Of a stretch of DNA of 64,000 nucleotides, positions 9,607-18,422 are shown in pieces. Numbering within the stretch: the first letter of the stretch is position 1; each line of letters begins with the position of its first letter. The translations under genes were made by a program, and so were the position numbers. This DNA is from Clostridium sartagoforme (lineage in GTDB: Bacteria > Bacillota > Clostridia > Clostridiales > Clostridiaceae): contig NZ_SRYR01000001.1 in NCBI RefSeq assembly GCF_004794105.1, positions 434,001 to 498,000 of the forward strand. Direction: 5' to 3'. The notes under the pieces were generated by a model, which was not told where the DNA came from, did not search any database, and saw nothing but the letters and a program-made list of their open reading frames with translations.

Positions 9607-9635
9607 TTTAACAACGGGGTAACCTTTATTTAACA
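9607..9635 (+). promoter_or_regulatory. Candidate Pho box (PhoP-binding direct repeats)
   Basis: Three 7-mers spaced exactly 11 bp apart, TTTAACA (9607), GGTAACC (9618) and TTTAACA (9629), resemble the phased TTAACA-type repeats bound by PhoP in Firmicutes. A possible -10 (TATAAA) lies about 30 bp further on. The gene downstream encodes an extracellular 5'-nucleotidase, a typical phosphate-starvation function. The site is inferred from spacing and context only. The rest of the 459-bp gap shows no further gene. Confidence 0.45.
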
Positions 9636-9786
9636 TATAAAGTGATTATTAACTTAAATATAACTTATAAATAGTGATTTTATTGCTAGAATATCATTAA
9701 AGAATAAGGAAGTGGGGTATGCCTATGAAAGCATAGATTAAAAATTAATATAAAATATTAATATTACTAATTTAAGGGGGATTAAA

Positions 9787-12700
9787 ATGAAAAAACTTTT
9801 AAAGAGTAAATTGTTAAGTTTATTTTTAGCATTTAGTATGATGCTGGGATTAGTTACTATTCCTGCCAAACCAGCAAATGCTGAAACTGCTACTTATGTA
9901 GTAATAAGTGAAGTTTATGGCGGTGGTGGAAATGGTGGTGCAACTTATAAAAATGACTTTATAGAATTATATAACCCGACAAGTACGGACATTGATTTAA
10001 CTGGATGGAGAATTCAATATGCCTCTAAAGCTGGTAGTTTTAGTGAGCAAAATAACACTGAATTAAGTGGAGTAATAAAGTCAAGAGGATATTTCTTGAT
10101 TCAAGAAGCTAAAGGTAGTGCTGGAACTGAAGATTTACCTATAGCTGATGTAATTGGTAATATTGCAATGAGCGGTACAGACTGTAAGGTAAGAATTATA
10201 GATAACAATGGAACTGTAGTAGATTTAGTTGGGATTGGAGTAGCTAACGAATCTGAAGGTGAAAAAACTGCTAAGGGCATGAGTAATAGTAAAAGTGTTC
10301 AGCGTAAGGATAATGATGGATCAGAAAACGGTGTTACTAATGGATGGGACACAGATAATAATGAAGATGATTTCTATTCAAAGGAGCCGACTCCTAGAAA
10401 TTCAGAATATTCAGCTGATATAGTAGGGTTAGTTTCTTTAAAATCTGACGCAAGTATTAGTATTGAAGTAGGAGAAAAAAAGGGCGTATCTATTGCATAT
10501 GAGCCTGAGAACACTACTGAAAAGGGAGTTAAATTTGAAAGCTTAAATTCAGAAGTTGCAACAGTTGATAATGAAGGTAATATTACTGGAATTAAAGAAG
10601 GGGAAACTACAATAAAAGTAACCTCAACTGTAAAAGATAACATATATTCAGAAACTAAAGTAAGTGTTAAGAAAGCTACAGATAAAATAGGACCTGAAAT
10701 AACTAATGTATATCCGATAGAAAGTTCAAACATAGGAAGTATAAGAAGACCTGAAATTAAAGCTGATATTACTGACGAATCAGGAATTGACTTACTTTCA
10801 GTTAAAATGTATTTAGACTCTAAGGCTGTAAGTGCAGTTATTAATGACAGTATAATTAAGTACCAAGTAGATAAGGACTTAGAAGATGGTAAGCATACTG
10901 TTAAGATTGAAGTAAAAGATAAGCTTGGAAACTTATCAGAAAAAGAGTGGAGTTTTACAATTGGAGAAGTAGAAAAGAATCTTTATTTTGGGCAATTACA
11001 CTCTCACACTAATTTATCAGATGGAACAGGAACAGTTGATGAGGCATATCAATATGCAGATAATGTTGCAGGTGTTGACTTTTTAGCAATTACAGATCAT
11101 TCAAATTGGTTTGATAATGATACAAAAGCTAATATCACAGATGGATCAGCAAGTACAAAGTGGAATACTGGAAAAGATGCAGCTAACAAATATAATGTAA
11201 ATGGAGAATTTGTAGCAATTTATGGGTATGAAATGACTTGGTCTGGTTCAACTGGAGGATATGGTCATATTAATACCTTTAATACTGAAGGTTTTGAAAG
11301 TAGAAGTAATAATAAGATGAACTTACAAGCCTATTATAATGTGTTAAAGACTCAACAACAATCATTAGCACAATTTAATCATCCAGGAAAGACCTTTGGT
11401 GACTTTGGCGATTTTGCATATTATGATAAAGATATAGATAATGTTATTAACTTAATAGAAGTTGGAAATGGAGAAGGAGAAATTAGAAGTTCTGGATATT
11501 TCCAATCTTATGAATATTACACAAGAGCATTAGATAAGGGATGGCATTTAGCACCAAGTAATAATCAAGATAATCATAAAGGAAAATGGGGAAATGCTAA
11601 TACAGGTAGGACTGTTATTGAAGCTTCAGAACTTACTAGGGATGGTATCTATGATGCTATAAGAAATAGAAGAGCTTATGCAACAGAAGATGAAAACCTT
11701 AGAATTTCTTATGAAGTAAATGGTAATACAATGGGATCAATCTTACCTAAAACAGATAATTTAGATTTTAATATTAATATCGAAGATCTTGATAATGGAG
11801 ATAATATTAAGAAAATATCTATTATTGGTGATGGTGGGAAAGTAGTAAACTCTATAGACAATGTTAATTCTAATACTAAGGAATGGAAATTCACTTTAGA
11901 TAAGTCAACTAGTTCTTATTATTATGTAAGAGTAGAAGAGGCTGATAAGGATATAGCTGTAACAGCACCAGTATGGGTTGGAGAAAGAGAGAACTTTGGA
12001 ATATCTACAGTCGATAAAGATAGAGATGTCATTATAGCAGGTGAAACTTTTAATATAGAAACTAATATATACAATAATGAAGGTAGTGCAATAAATAATA
12101 TTAATGTTGAATATTTCAAAAATAATGAAGAAGAACCAATAAAATCAGAGGTTATAGATAGTATAGTAGCAGGGGGAACTGTTACTGCAAAGCTACCTTA
12201 TAGTTTTGATAAGGCTGGGAATTTTTCATTTGTAGTAAAGGTTTCTGCAACAATAAATGGAGTTTTAAAAGAATTTAAATCTTCAATTGATATAGAAGTA
12301 TTAGCTGAAAATGAAATATCTAAAGTTGTAATTGATGGAGCACATCAAAATCAATATGTTACTGGTGATTATAAAGATAAAATAAGTACTTTGACAGCAC
12401 TAATGGGACAAAATAAGATAAAGGCAATTATTAATAAGGATGAAATAACAGATAAGGTACTAGAAGGAGCATCTTTATTAATACTTTCAGATCCTCAAAG
12501 TGTAGAAAAGAAGGATTACGATTTATCACCTCAGAAATATAGTGAAAATGAATTAGAGGCAATAGCTAGATTTGTGAATAGGGGAGGTAACTTAATAATT
12601 ACTTCTAAGGCTGATTATGGAGATGCAAAAGGTGAGTACGGAAATGCAGCTCAAGGTAATTCAGTACTTGAATCAATTGGTGCAAAAATTAGATTCAATG

Positions 12701-15678
12701 ATGACCAAGCAACTGATATGGATAATAATGGAGGTCAAGAATATAGATTATACTTTGATGATTATAATACTGATAGTCCATGGTTAAATGGAATTGATAC
12801 TAGTAAAAAGTATAGTTTTTATAGTGGTTCAACATTAGTAATGCCAAGTGATATGTCTAATGTAGATGTATTAGTTAAGGGACATGAAACAACTTATGGA
12901 AATGATGCTGATAAACAAGGAGACAATACTCCAGTTAGTAAGGGTGAAGTTACAGCTTTAGCCGTTGAAACCCTAAGTAGTGGGACTAAAGTATTCGTTT
13001 CTGGGGCAACATTCTTTTCAAACTTTGAAATGGATGGATTAGATTATTCTAATTATCAAATTACAGAAAAAGCTTTAAGGGAATTAGCACCTTTAAACGA
13101 GATACCTGTAAGTAAAATAGCTGATGTTAGGGTAGACGAAAATCAAGATAACACACCTGATAGATTTGGAGAAACAGTAGTTGTAGAAGGTTATGTTACT
13201 GCAGCTTCAAATGCAGCAGCACCAGGAAATTCATTCTTTGATGTAATTTATGTTCAAGATGAAACAGCTGGATTAACAGTCTTTGGTGTTTCTAATTTAG
13301 ATATTAAGCTTGGGCAAAAGGTCAGAATTAAAGGAAAAGTATCTTCATACCTTAATGATGCTCAAATAGCAATAAATAATGAAAATTCTGATGTTGAGAT
13401 AATAGATAACAGCATTAACTTAGTAGAGCCTACTAAGTTAACTACTAAGGATAGTATGCTAGAAGAAAAAGAAGGTCTTTTAGTTAAGGTAGAGGGAAAG
13501 GTTACAAGAATTGAAGGACAAAATATATTTGTTGATGATGGTTCTGGCGAATCAAGAGTATATGTAGAAGGGTATGTTAGAAGTAGCAAAAATCCTGGCG
13601 TTGATGATGAATGGAAATTTAGAATTAAAGCTTTAGATAATATATCTGCAATAGGTCTTGCATCTGAAGATCCAGAAGGGCATAGATTAAGAGTTAGAGA
13701 TTCTGGTGAAATAGAAAAGGTAAAAGCTAAGGATATAGATATTACATTATTCCATACAAATGATAGTCACGGAAGAGTTAAGAAAGATAGTAGTATAATT
13801 GGAATTGATGTAATATCAGCAATTAAAAATAATACTATAAATTCACTTTTACTAGATGCAGGTGATACCCTTCATGGATTACCTTTTGCAACATTAAAGA
13901 AGGGTGAGGATATAGTTTCATTAATGAAATTAGCAGGTTATGATGCTATGTCTCCTGGAAATCATGATTTTAACTATGGATATGAAAGATTGCTAGAATT
14001 AAGTAAGTTATCTGCTGAAGGAGAAAATGGCTTCCCAATTATTTCATCAAATGTAATGAAAGGTAATGATAATTTAATTGATTCAAATGTAATTAAAGAT
14101 GTAGCAGGAATTAAGGTTGGTATATTTGGGGTAACAACACCAGAAACTGCATATAAAACTAATCCTAACAATGTTATAGGAATTGATTTTGCAGATCCTG
14201 TAGAAGCTGCAAGAAAGCAAGTAGAAGAGCTAAGGGCTAAAGGCGTAGATGTAATAGTTGCATTAGCACACGTTGGTATAGATGAGTCTAGTGAAGTAGT
14301 ATCTACAATGATTGCTGATGAAGTTGATGGAATAGATGTAATAGTTGATGGACATAGTCATAGCACATTACAGGAAGGAATTACTACTAAAAATGGTACT
14401 TTAATAGCTAGCACTGGAGAATATGAAAATAACTTAGGAAAAGTAGTTATAACTGTAGATGGAGAATCAAAGAAAATAGTAACTAAAAAGGCAAGTTTAA
14501 TATCTAAATCTGAAACAACTAATATTGAAGGTGATAAAAAAGTTTTAGATAAGATAGAAGATATAGATGCCGAGCAAAGTGAATTTTTATCACAGGTTAT
14601 TGGAAACTCTATGGTTCATTTAGAAGGAGCTAGAGAATATTCAAGAACTCAAGAAACTAATTTAGGTAACTTAATTACAGATGCTATGTTAGATGAAACA
14701 GGAGCAGAAATAGCTATTACTAATGGTGGTGGAATACGTGATAGTATCGATGAAGGAGAAATAACTAAAGGAGAAATAGTTAAGGTTCTTCCATTTGGCA
14801 ATTATATAGTAACCAAGGCATTAACAGGTGCGCAAATTAAAGAAGTGTTAGAACATGTAATAAAAGCTTATCCAGCGCCTGCAGGACATTTCCCTCATGT
14901 TTCAGGAGTAAACTTTGTCTTTGATGAAACTAGAGAAGCTGGAAATAGAATAGTTGGAATAACTGTAAATGGAAGGCCTATAGAGATGGATAAGTTATAT
15001 GTAGTTGCAACTAATGACTTTATGTCTGTAGGTGGAGATGAATATCCACACTTCTCAAATGCTCCAACAATAAATGAATATAAGTCACTTGAAGAAGCTT
15101 TAGAATCTTATATTAGAAAAATAGGTAATGTTGATTATTCTATTGAAGGAAGAATTAAAGTAGGAAAAAATACAGCACCAACTATAAGTGCTGGTAATGT
15201 AACTTTAAATGTAGGAGATAAATTTAATCCATTAAAAGATGTTAAAGCCATAGATAATGAAGATGGAGATATAACTGGTTGGATTAAAGTTATAGAAAAT
15301 AGTGTTGATTTAAATAAGGCTGGAGATTATAAAGTTATTTATGAAGTAAAGGATAGCCAAGGAGAAACAACTATTTTAGAAGTTAAGGTTACTGTAAATG
15401 AAGTTAAAGAAGAAGAGAAACCAGGAGAAAATCCTAATCCAGGGGAAGACCCTAAACCAGGAGAAAAACCAGGCGAAGAAAAACCTGTTACTGATAAGCC
15501 AAATCCTCCAAGTGTAAATGAACCTGGTAATAATAATAATAATAATAATAATAAAGAAAATCTACCTGAGACAGGTGGAAACAATACAATGTTAATATTA
15601 TTAATGGCCATAATAGCTGTAGGGGCTGGCGGATCACTCCTAGTAAATAAAAAGAATAAGAGCATAGTTAACAAATAA
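9787..15678 (+). CDS. Cell-wall-anchored LTD/PHP/OB/5'-nucleotidase multidomain protein, LPXTG
   Basis: A 1963-aa surface protein apparently specialised for nucleic acid and nucleotide breakdown. Order (approximate residues): signal peptide ending ANA (about 32); lamin-tail domain 37-180; Big_2 210-290; Ig-like 300-395; PHP phosphoesterase 399-720 starting FGQLH405SH407TNLSDG with DFLAITDHSN; CARDB-like 735-835; a DUF4350/GATase-like region 840-1105; two OB-fold modules 1110-1300 as in YhcR-type nucleases; calcineurin-type metallophosphatase from 1319 with HTND1326SH1328, DAGD1360, GN1392HD1394 and DGHSHS; 5'-nucleotidase C-terminal domain about 1597-1780 (NLGNLITDAM, NGGGIRD, LPFGN); DUF5011-like 1795-1875; Pro/Glu/Gly-rich and Asn-run linker; LPETG at 1926-1930, hydrophobic segment, basic tail. 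Metal-binding residues of the nucleotidase are intact. AGGGGG precedes the ATG. A candidate Pho box lies upstream. Exact substrates of the PHP module are unknown. Confidence 0.9.
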   Translation: MKKLLKSKLLSLFLAFSMMLGLVTIPAKPANAETATYVVISEVYGGGGNGGATYKNDFIELYNPTSTDIDLTGWRIQYASKAGSFSEQNNTELSGVIKSRGYFLIQEAKGSAGTEDLPIADVIGNIAMSGTDCKVRIIDNNGTVVDLVGIGVANESEGEKTAKGMSNSKSVQRKDNDGSENGVTNGWDTDNNEDDFYSKEPTPRNSEYSADIVGLVSLKSDASISIEVGEKKGVSIAYEPENTTEKGVKFESLNSEVATVDNEGNITGIKEGETTIKVTSTVKDNIYSETKVSVKKATDKIGPEITNVYPIESSNIGSIRRPEIKADITDESGIDLLSVKMYLDSKAVSAVINDSIIKYQVDKDLEDGKHTVKIEVKDKLGNLSEKEWSFTIGEVEKNLYFGQLHSHTNLSDGTGTVDEAYQYADNVAGVDFLAITDHSNWFDNDTKANITDGSASTKWNTGKDAANKYNVNGEFVAIYGYEMTWSGSTGGYGHINTFNTEGFESRSNNKMNLQAYYNVLKTQQQSLAQFNHPGKTFGDFGDFAYYDKDIDNVINLIEVGNGEGEIRSSGYFQSYEYYTRALDKGWHLAPSNNQDNHKGKWGNANTGRTVIEASELTRDGIYDAIRNRRAYATEDENLRISYEVNGNTMGSILPKTDNLDFNINIEDLDNGDNIKKISIIGDGGKVVNSIDNVNSNTKEWKFTLDKSTSSYYYVRVEEADKDIAVTAPVWVGERENFGISTVDKDRDVIIAGETFNIETNIYNNEGSAINNINVEYFKNNEEEPIKSEVIDSIVAGGTVTAKLPYSFDKAGNFSFVVKVSATINGVLKEFKSSIDIEVLAENEISKVVIDGAHQNQYVTGDYKDKISTLTALMGQNKIKAIINKDEITDKVLEGASLLILSDPQSVEKKDYDLSPQKYSENELEAIARFVNRGGNLIITSKADYGDAKGEYGNAAQGNSVLESIGAKIRFNDDQATDMDNNGGQEYRLYFDDYNTDSPWLNGIDTSKKYSFYSGSTLVMPSDMSNVDVLVKGHETTYGNDADKQGDNTPVSKGEVTALAVETLSSGTKVFVSGATFFSNFEMDGLDYSNYQITEKALRELAPLNEIPVSKIADVRVDENQDNTPDRFGETVVVEGYVTAASNAAAPGNSFFDVIYVQDETAGLTVFGVSNLDIKLGQKVRIKGKVSSYLNDAQIAINNENSDVEIIDNSINLVEPTKLTTKDSMLEEKEGLLVKVEGKVTRIEGQNIFVDDGSGESRVYVEGYVRSSKNPGVDDEWKFRIKALDNISAIGLASEDPEGHRLRVRDSGEIEKVKAKDIDITLFHTNDSHGRVKKDSSIIGIDVISAIKNNTINSLLLDAGDTLHGLPFATLKKGEDIVSLMKLAGYDAMSPGNHDFNYGYERLLELSKLSAEGENGFPIISSNVMKGNDNLIDSNVIKDVAGIKVGIFGVTTPETAYKTNPNNVIGIDFADPVEAARKQVEELRAKGVDVIVALAHVGIDESSEVVSTMIADEVDGIDVIVDGHSHSTLQEGITTKNGTLIASTGEYENNLGKVVITVDGESKKIVTKKASLISKSETTNIEGDKKVLDKIEDIDAEQSEFLSQVIGNSMVHLEGAREYSRTQETNLGNLITDAMLDETGAEIAITNGGGIRDSIDEGEITKGEIVKVLPFGNYIVTKALTGAQIKEVLEHVIKAYPAPAGHFPHVSGVNFVFDETREAGNRIVGITVNGRPIEMDKLYVVATNDFMSVGGDEYPHFSNAPTINEYKSLEEALESYIRKIGNVDYSIEGRIKVGKNTAPTISAGNVTLNVGDKFNPLKDVKAIDNEDGDITGWIKVIENSVDLNKAGDYKVIYEVKDSQGETTILEVKVTVNEVKEEEKPGENPNPGEDPKPGEKPGEEKPVTDKPNPPSVNEPGNNNNNNNNKENLPETGGNNTMLILLMAIIAVGAGGSLLVNKKNKSIVNK

Positions 15679-15685
15679 AAATAAA

Positions 15686-15736
15686 GGGGCTGTTGCACAA
15701 ACAGCCCTAATTAATTTTTCATTGTGCGACAGCTCC
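15686..15736. terminator. Nested bidirectional terminator / TGTCGCACAA-type repeat
   Basis: GGGGCTGTTGCACAA pairs with TTGTGCGACAGCTCC (two wobbles), and a shorter alternative stem GGGCTGT/ACAGCCC is nested in the left arm. It separates the convergent nucleotidase and ytaF-like genes. Related sequences occur at 27999 and 60532. Confidence 0.75.
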
Positions 15737-15773
15737 TTATATTCTTTTAAAGAAGAGATGTGTATATAATTTT

Positions 15774-16397
15774 TTAAAATGCCCTTAAAAAGGCTAAAAT
15801 AATTAGCATTAATCCAGATAGCCAGGAAAGGTTAAAGTTAGTAATATCTACAAACTTTTTACCTAAATATGACCCAAATAAAATTACAATTAAGCCAATA
15901 ATTAATGAGAAAATAAAAACCTCAATATAATTAATTGTTACAAGGCTACTACCAAAGCCCACAGCTAAGCTATCTAAAGATAAGGCAAAAGCTAGATAGA
16001 TAGCTTCTTTAGAAGATAAATTTTTAGATTTATCAAAGTCGGCTTTTATTTCATTTGCATAGACTTGAAGTACAAAGTTAAAATCAAATAACTTAAATTT
16101 AAATGGAGAAACCTCTTTCGATTTTTTATTTATATATGATTTTAATAAACTTTCAAATAAGCGATAAAAACCTAAAAAAAATAAAACTACAAAGCTTATA
16201 ACTTTTGCTATGTTCAATGAAATATAATTTTGAAGAATACCGCCAATTATTAAAGAGATTCCAAGCATAGAAGAGGAAATTATATCTATTATTAATGCAG
16301 ATCTTAAAGGTATTTTAATTTTACTTGTGCCATAAGAAATACTTGCTAAGAAGGAATCTATAGATACAGATAAAACCAATATTAAAGCTTCAAACAT
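15774..16397 (-). CDS. ytaF: YtaF-like sporulation membrane protein (MntP-like fold)
   Basis: A 207-aa integral membrane protein with about six transmembrane helices in two similar halves. Each half has an acidic signature: VSIDSFLASISYG near the N-terminus and LSLDSLAVGFGSS at about 140, the paired D-S motifs of the YtaF/MntP-type family. The family is linked to sporulation (YtaF) and manganese export (MntP); the length and the motif wording fit YtaF better. AGAGGT precedes the ATG. It is monocistronic and convergent with the nucleotidase gene. Confidence 0.82.
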   Translation of the reverse strand: MFEALILVLSVSIDSFLASISYGTSKIKIPLRSALIIDIISSSMLGISLIIGGILQNYISLNIAKVISFVVLFFLGFYRLFESLLKSYINKKSKEVSPFKFKLFDFNFVLQVYANEIKADFDKSKNLSSKEAIYLAFALSLDSLAVGFGSSLVTINYIEVFIFSLIIGLIVILFGSYLGKKFVDITNFNLSWLSGLMLIILAFLRAF

Positions 16398-16549
16398 AAA
16401 ATTACCTCTAAAAAAATACTAATTTATATTATGAATAATAGGTATATAAAGTTACAAAATGTGACCTATAAGATTTATAATGAAAAAGCTAGTAATTTTT
16501 ATTGTATACATATAAAATATAATGGATAATTAAAATAGGAGTGAACAGT

Positions 16550-16819
16550 ATGGATAAAAAAGATTTAAATATAAATGAAGAAGAAAAGGTAGTTATGAGC
16601 TTTTATAATGAAGATGGTGAGAAAGTTGACTTCGAGGCAGTAGCAAGAGTTTACTTAAAAGAAGTAGAGTATCTTTTATTAGCACCATTAGAGGGTGAAG
16701 AAGACGATGTATATGTTTTTAGAGTTGATAATATTGATGGAAAAGAAGAATTAAACTTAGTAGAAGATGATAAGGAATTCTTAGCTGTTAAAAAAGAATA
16801 TAAAAAGTTACTATATTAA
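16550..16819 (+). CDS. DUF1292-family small acidic protein
   Basis: An 89-aa acidic protein of the DUF1292 (YrzB-like) family, recognisable by the [18 protein letters not shown] opening and the [19 protein letters not shown] core. No biochemical function is established for the family; in Firmicutes it is often near alanyl-tRNA synthetase or Holliday resolvase genes, which is not so here. A GTG at 16541 overlaps the ribosome site TAGGAG; the ATG at 16550, 8 nt after it, is the more likely start. Confidence 0.8.
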   Translation: MDKKDLNINEEEKVVMSFYNEDGEKVDFEAVARVYLKEVEYLLLAPLEGEEDDVYVFRVDNIDGKEELNLVEDDKEFLAVKKEYKKLLY

Positions 16820-16856
16820 TTTTATTTTAGGATTAATTGTATTTTAGGAGGAAAAT

Positions 16857-17255
16857 ATGAAAATAAACCAAATTATAAGTATATTAGAAGAAAATCAACT
16901 TACAGAAATAGAAGAATTAAAAAATGAAGATGGAATAATATTAGTAAGATTCTTTTTTGATTTTGATGAAGATGTCCTATCAGCTGCAAGAAGCTATTCT
17001 AATGATGAAAGTGATTATGAAGAAGAAAGCAATGAATGGTATAAAGAGTTCTTTATTCCATATCTTTATGAGTATGCTAACGATGAAGTAGTTGATATAA
17101 TTGAAGAAATAGTTGAGGAAGTAGATTTAGCAGGAGAAGTTATGGCTTTCCAAATGAACTCTACTAATTTTGAGTCTATGCAATTTATGGCCTTATTTAC
17201 AGATGAAGATCAAGATATTACTATTGAAGATGTTGCAAAAGAGTTTATTATTTAA
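16857..17255 (+). CDS. Hypothetical acidic protein, 132 aa
   Basis: The product is strongly acidic (many Glu/Asp, pI probably near 4), soluble, with no signal peptide or membrane segment. Sequence such as FFFDFDEDVLSAARSYS and EEVDLAGEVMAFQMN gives no family I can name with confidence. A very strong AGGAGG site is 5 nt before the ATG, and it lies 37 bp after the DUF1292 gene, so the two probably form a small operon that ends before the 6S RNA promoter. Confidence 0.75.
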   Translation: MKINQIISILEENQLTEIEELKNEDGIILVRFFFDFDEDVLSAARSYSNDESDYEEESNEWYKEFFIPYLYEYANDEVVDIIEEIVEEVDLAGEVMAFQMNSTNFESMQFMALFTDEDQDITIEDVAKEFII

Positions 17256-17284
17256 ACCCTTCCATATGAAGAAAAATTATTCTA

Positions 17285-17312
17285 TTGCATAAGAAAAAAA
17301 TTATGATATAAT
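17285..17312 (+). promoter_or_regulatory. Promoter of the 6S RNA gene
   Basis: TTGCAT, 16-bp spacer, TGATATAAT (extended -10). Start of transcription is expected near 17319-17321. Confidence 0.65.
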
Positions 17313-17319
17313 TAAATCA

Positions 17320-17520
17320 TAATTAAATCCTGAGATGTGCGCTTAGCTTAAAATATTCAACCTACATTGAATATACGGGATTTGCAATATCTAAAAGTAT
17401 GCTGGGCTCCAGTAATTCACTTATGTGGCAGGAGAAAGCAAAGAGTTAGTGCGCTTAACCCACCTGCGAGTAGCAGGTATGAATATTTAAGTGACCGGCA
17501 TGTTGGGAATAATATGTAAT
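17320..17520 (+). ncRNA. ssrS: Probable 6S RNA
   Basis: This non-coding stretch of about 200 nt has its own promoter and terminator. The 5' end ATCCTGAGATGTGC can pair with the 3' part GGCATGTTGGGA to make the long closing stem of 6S RNA. GTGCGCTTAACCC followed by CTGCGAGTAGCAGG resembles the conserved 3' half of Firmicute 6S RNAs. 6S RNA mimics an open promoter and sequesters sigma-A RNA polymerase in stationary phase. Identification rests on recognised sequence pieces and layout; a covariance-model search would settle it. Confidence 0.72.
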
Positions 17521-17521
17521 T

Positions 17522-17549
17522 AATACCTCTAATATGAGGTATTTTTTTT
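17522..17549 (+). terminator. Terminator of the 6S RNA gene
   Basis: AATACCTC / GAGGTATT stem, 6-nt loop, followed by a T-run. Confidence 0.85.
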
Positions 17550-17666
17550 ATTTAATTAATTTGGTGATAATATTAATTAAGTTCTTTAATACTTTAATTA
17601 ATATTATCACCAAAGCTTAAAAATTTAGCAAAGTATATTATAAATGAAAATATTGATTGAGATTAA

Positions 17667-17870
17667 TTAAGCAACCTTTTTAAGTTGGTTGCTACGTAGA
17701 TTTTTTCGAATATGGTTTCTATAAATACATTTTTGATATTGAGAAATTAGTGTATCTAAATCTTGGGAAATATATAATATTAATTTGCTGTTAAGAGGAA
17801 GATAGTTTAATAAGAAGTTTAATAATGCTCTTTTAATTCTGATTTTTTTTCTACATTTACTTTTGCTCAT
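17667..17870 (-). CDS. Spo0E-like aspartyl-phosphate phosphatase
   Basis: A 67-aa protein with the Spo0E-family core: SKLILYISQDLDTLISQYQK, that is the S(Q)xLDxLIxxY helix-loop-helix signature. Spo0E-like proteins dephosphorylate Spo0A-P or related response regulators and so delay sporulation. The N-terminus is unusually basic (KSKCRKKIRIKR). GGGGGTG lies 6 nt before the ATG; a good promoter is placed 46 bp upstream. The target regulator is not known from the sequence. Confidence 0.75.
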   Translation of the reverse strand: MSKSKCRKKIRIKRALLNFLLNYLPLNSKLILYISQDLDTLISQYQKCIYRNHIRKNLRSNQLKKVA

Positions 17871-17915
17871 TGTAGCACCCCCATCTATTTACAAAATACA
17901 ATAGTTTATAACAAT

Positions 17916-17943
17916 ATTATACCAAAAAGTATAAAAATGTAAA
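17916..17943 (-). promoter_or_regulatory. Promoter for the Spo0E-like gene
   Basis: Minus strand: TTTACA, 16-bp spacer, TGG-TATAAT (extended -10), giving a leader of about 39 nt. Confidence 0.65.
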
Positions 17944-18218
17944 ACGAATTCTTTAGACGGATTTCTACAAATTTTTTTACATTACAAGTTTTAATTAATA
18001 ATATACAGATATAGACTTATAAAATTATTGAGTAAAGAATAATTATTAAGTAAAATATCAAAATTAAAAGCATAGATTAAAAGCTACTTATAGAAAGAAT
18101 ATTAAATTTTAGTTAAAAAGTGTAAATAATTACATCTGAGTAATTTTAAAAGTTGATATTGAGAAAAAATGAAGGTAAAATATAAGAAAGAATTATTTTA
18201 AGAAAGGGAGTACTAAAG
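17944..18218. other. AT-rich intergenic stretch without visible gene
   Basis: Between the Spo0E-like promoter and the YnzC-like gene. I see no open reading frame with a ribosome site, hairpin or repeat; it must hold the promoter for the downstream ynzC-hprK-M18 cluster, but no convincing -35/-10 pair stands out. Confidence 0.4.
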
Positions 18219-18410
18219 ATGGACTACGCAAATATGAAAATGGATGATGTAATAAAAAGGATTAATGAACTTTATAAAAAAAGTAAAGAAGAAGGATTAA
18301 ATGAAATTGAAAAAGAAGAGCAACAAATATTAAGAAGAAGATATATTGATAGTGTTAAAAGTAATTTTAGGGCTCAATTAGAAACGGTGGAGTTAAAGAA
18401 AAAAAATTAA
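18219..18410 (+). CDS. DUF896 / UPF0291 family protein (YnzC-like)
   Basis: A 63-aa protein with the DUF896 pattern: INELYKKSKEEGLNEIEKEE followed by RRRYIDSVKSNFRAQLE, a two-helix hairpin. In Bacillus subtilis the YnzC homologue is SOS-linked (yneA operon), but that context is absent here. AGAAAGGGAG precedes the ATG. Only 12 bp separate its stop from the HprK start codon, suggesting translational coupling. Confidence 0.85.
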   Translation: MDYANMKMDDVIKRINELYKKSKEEGLNEIEKEEQQILRRRYIDSVKSNFRAQLETVELKKKN

Positions 18411-18422
18411 AGGGTGATAGAG

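Noticed and set aside
15339..15698. Minus-strand frame opposite the end of the nucleotidase gene
   Set aside because: Repetitive shadow of the Pro/Gly/Asn-rich tail; starts inside the terminator.
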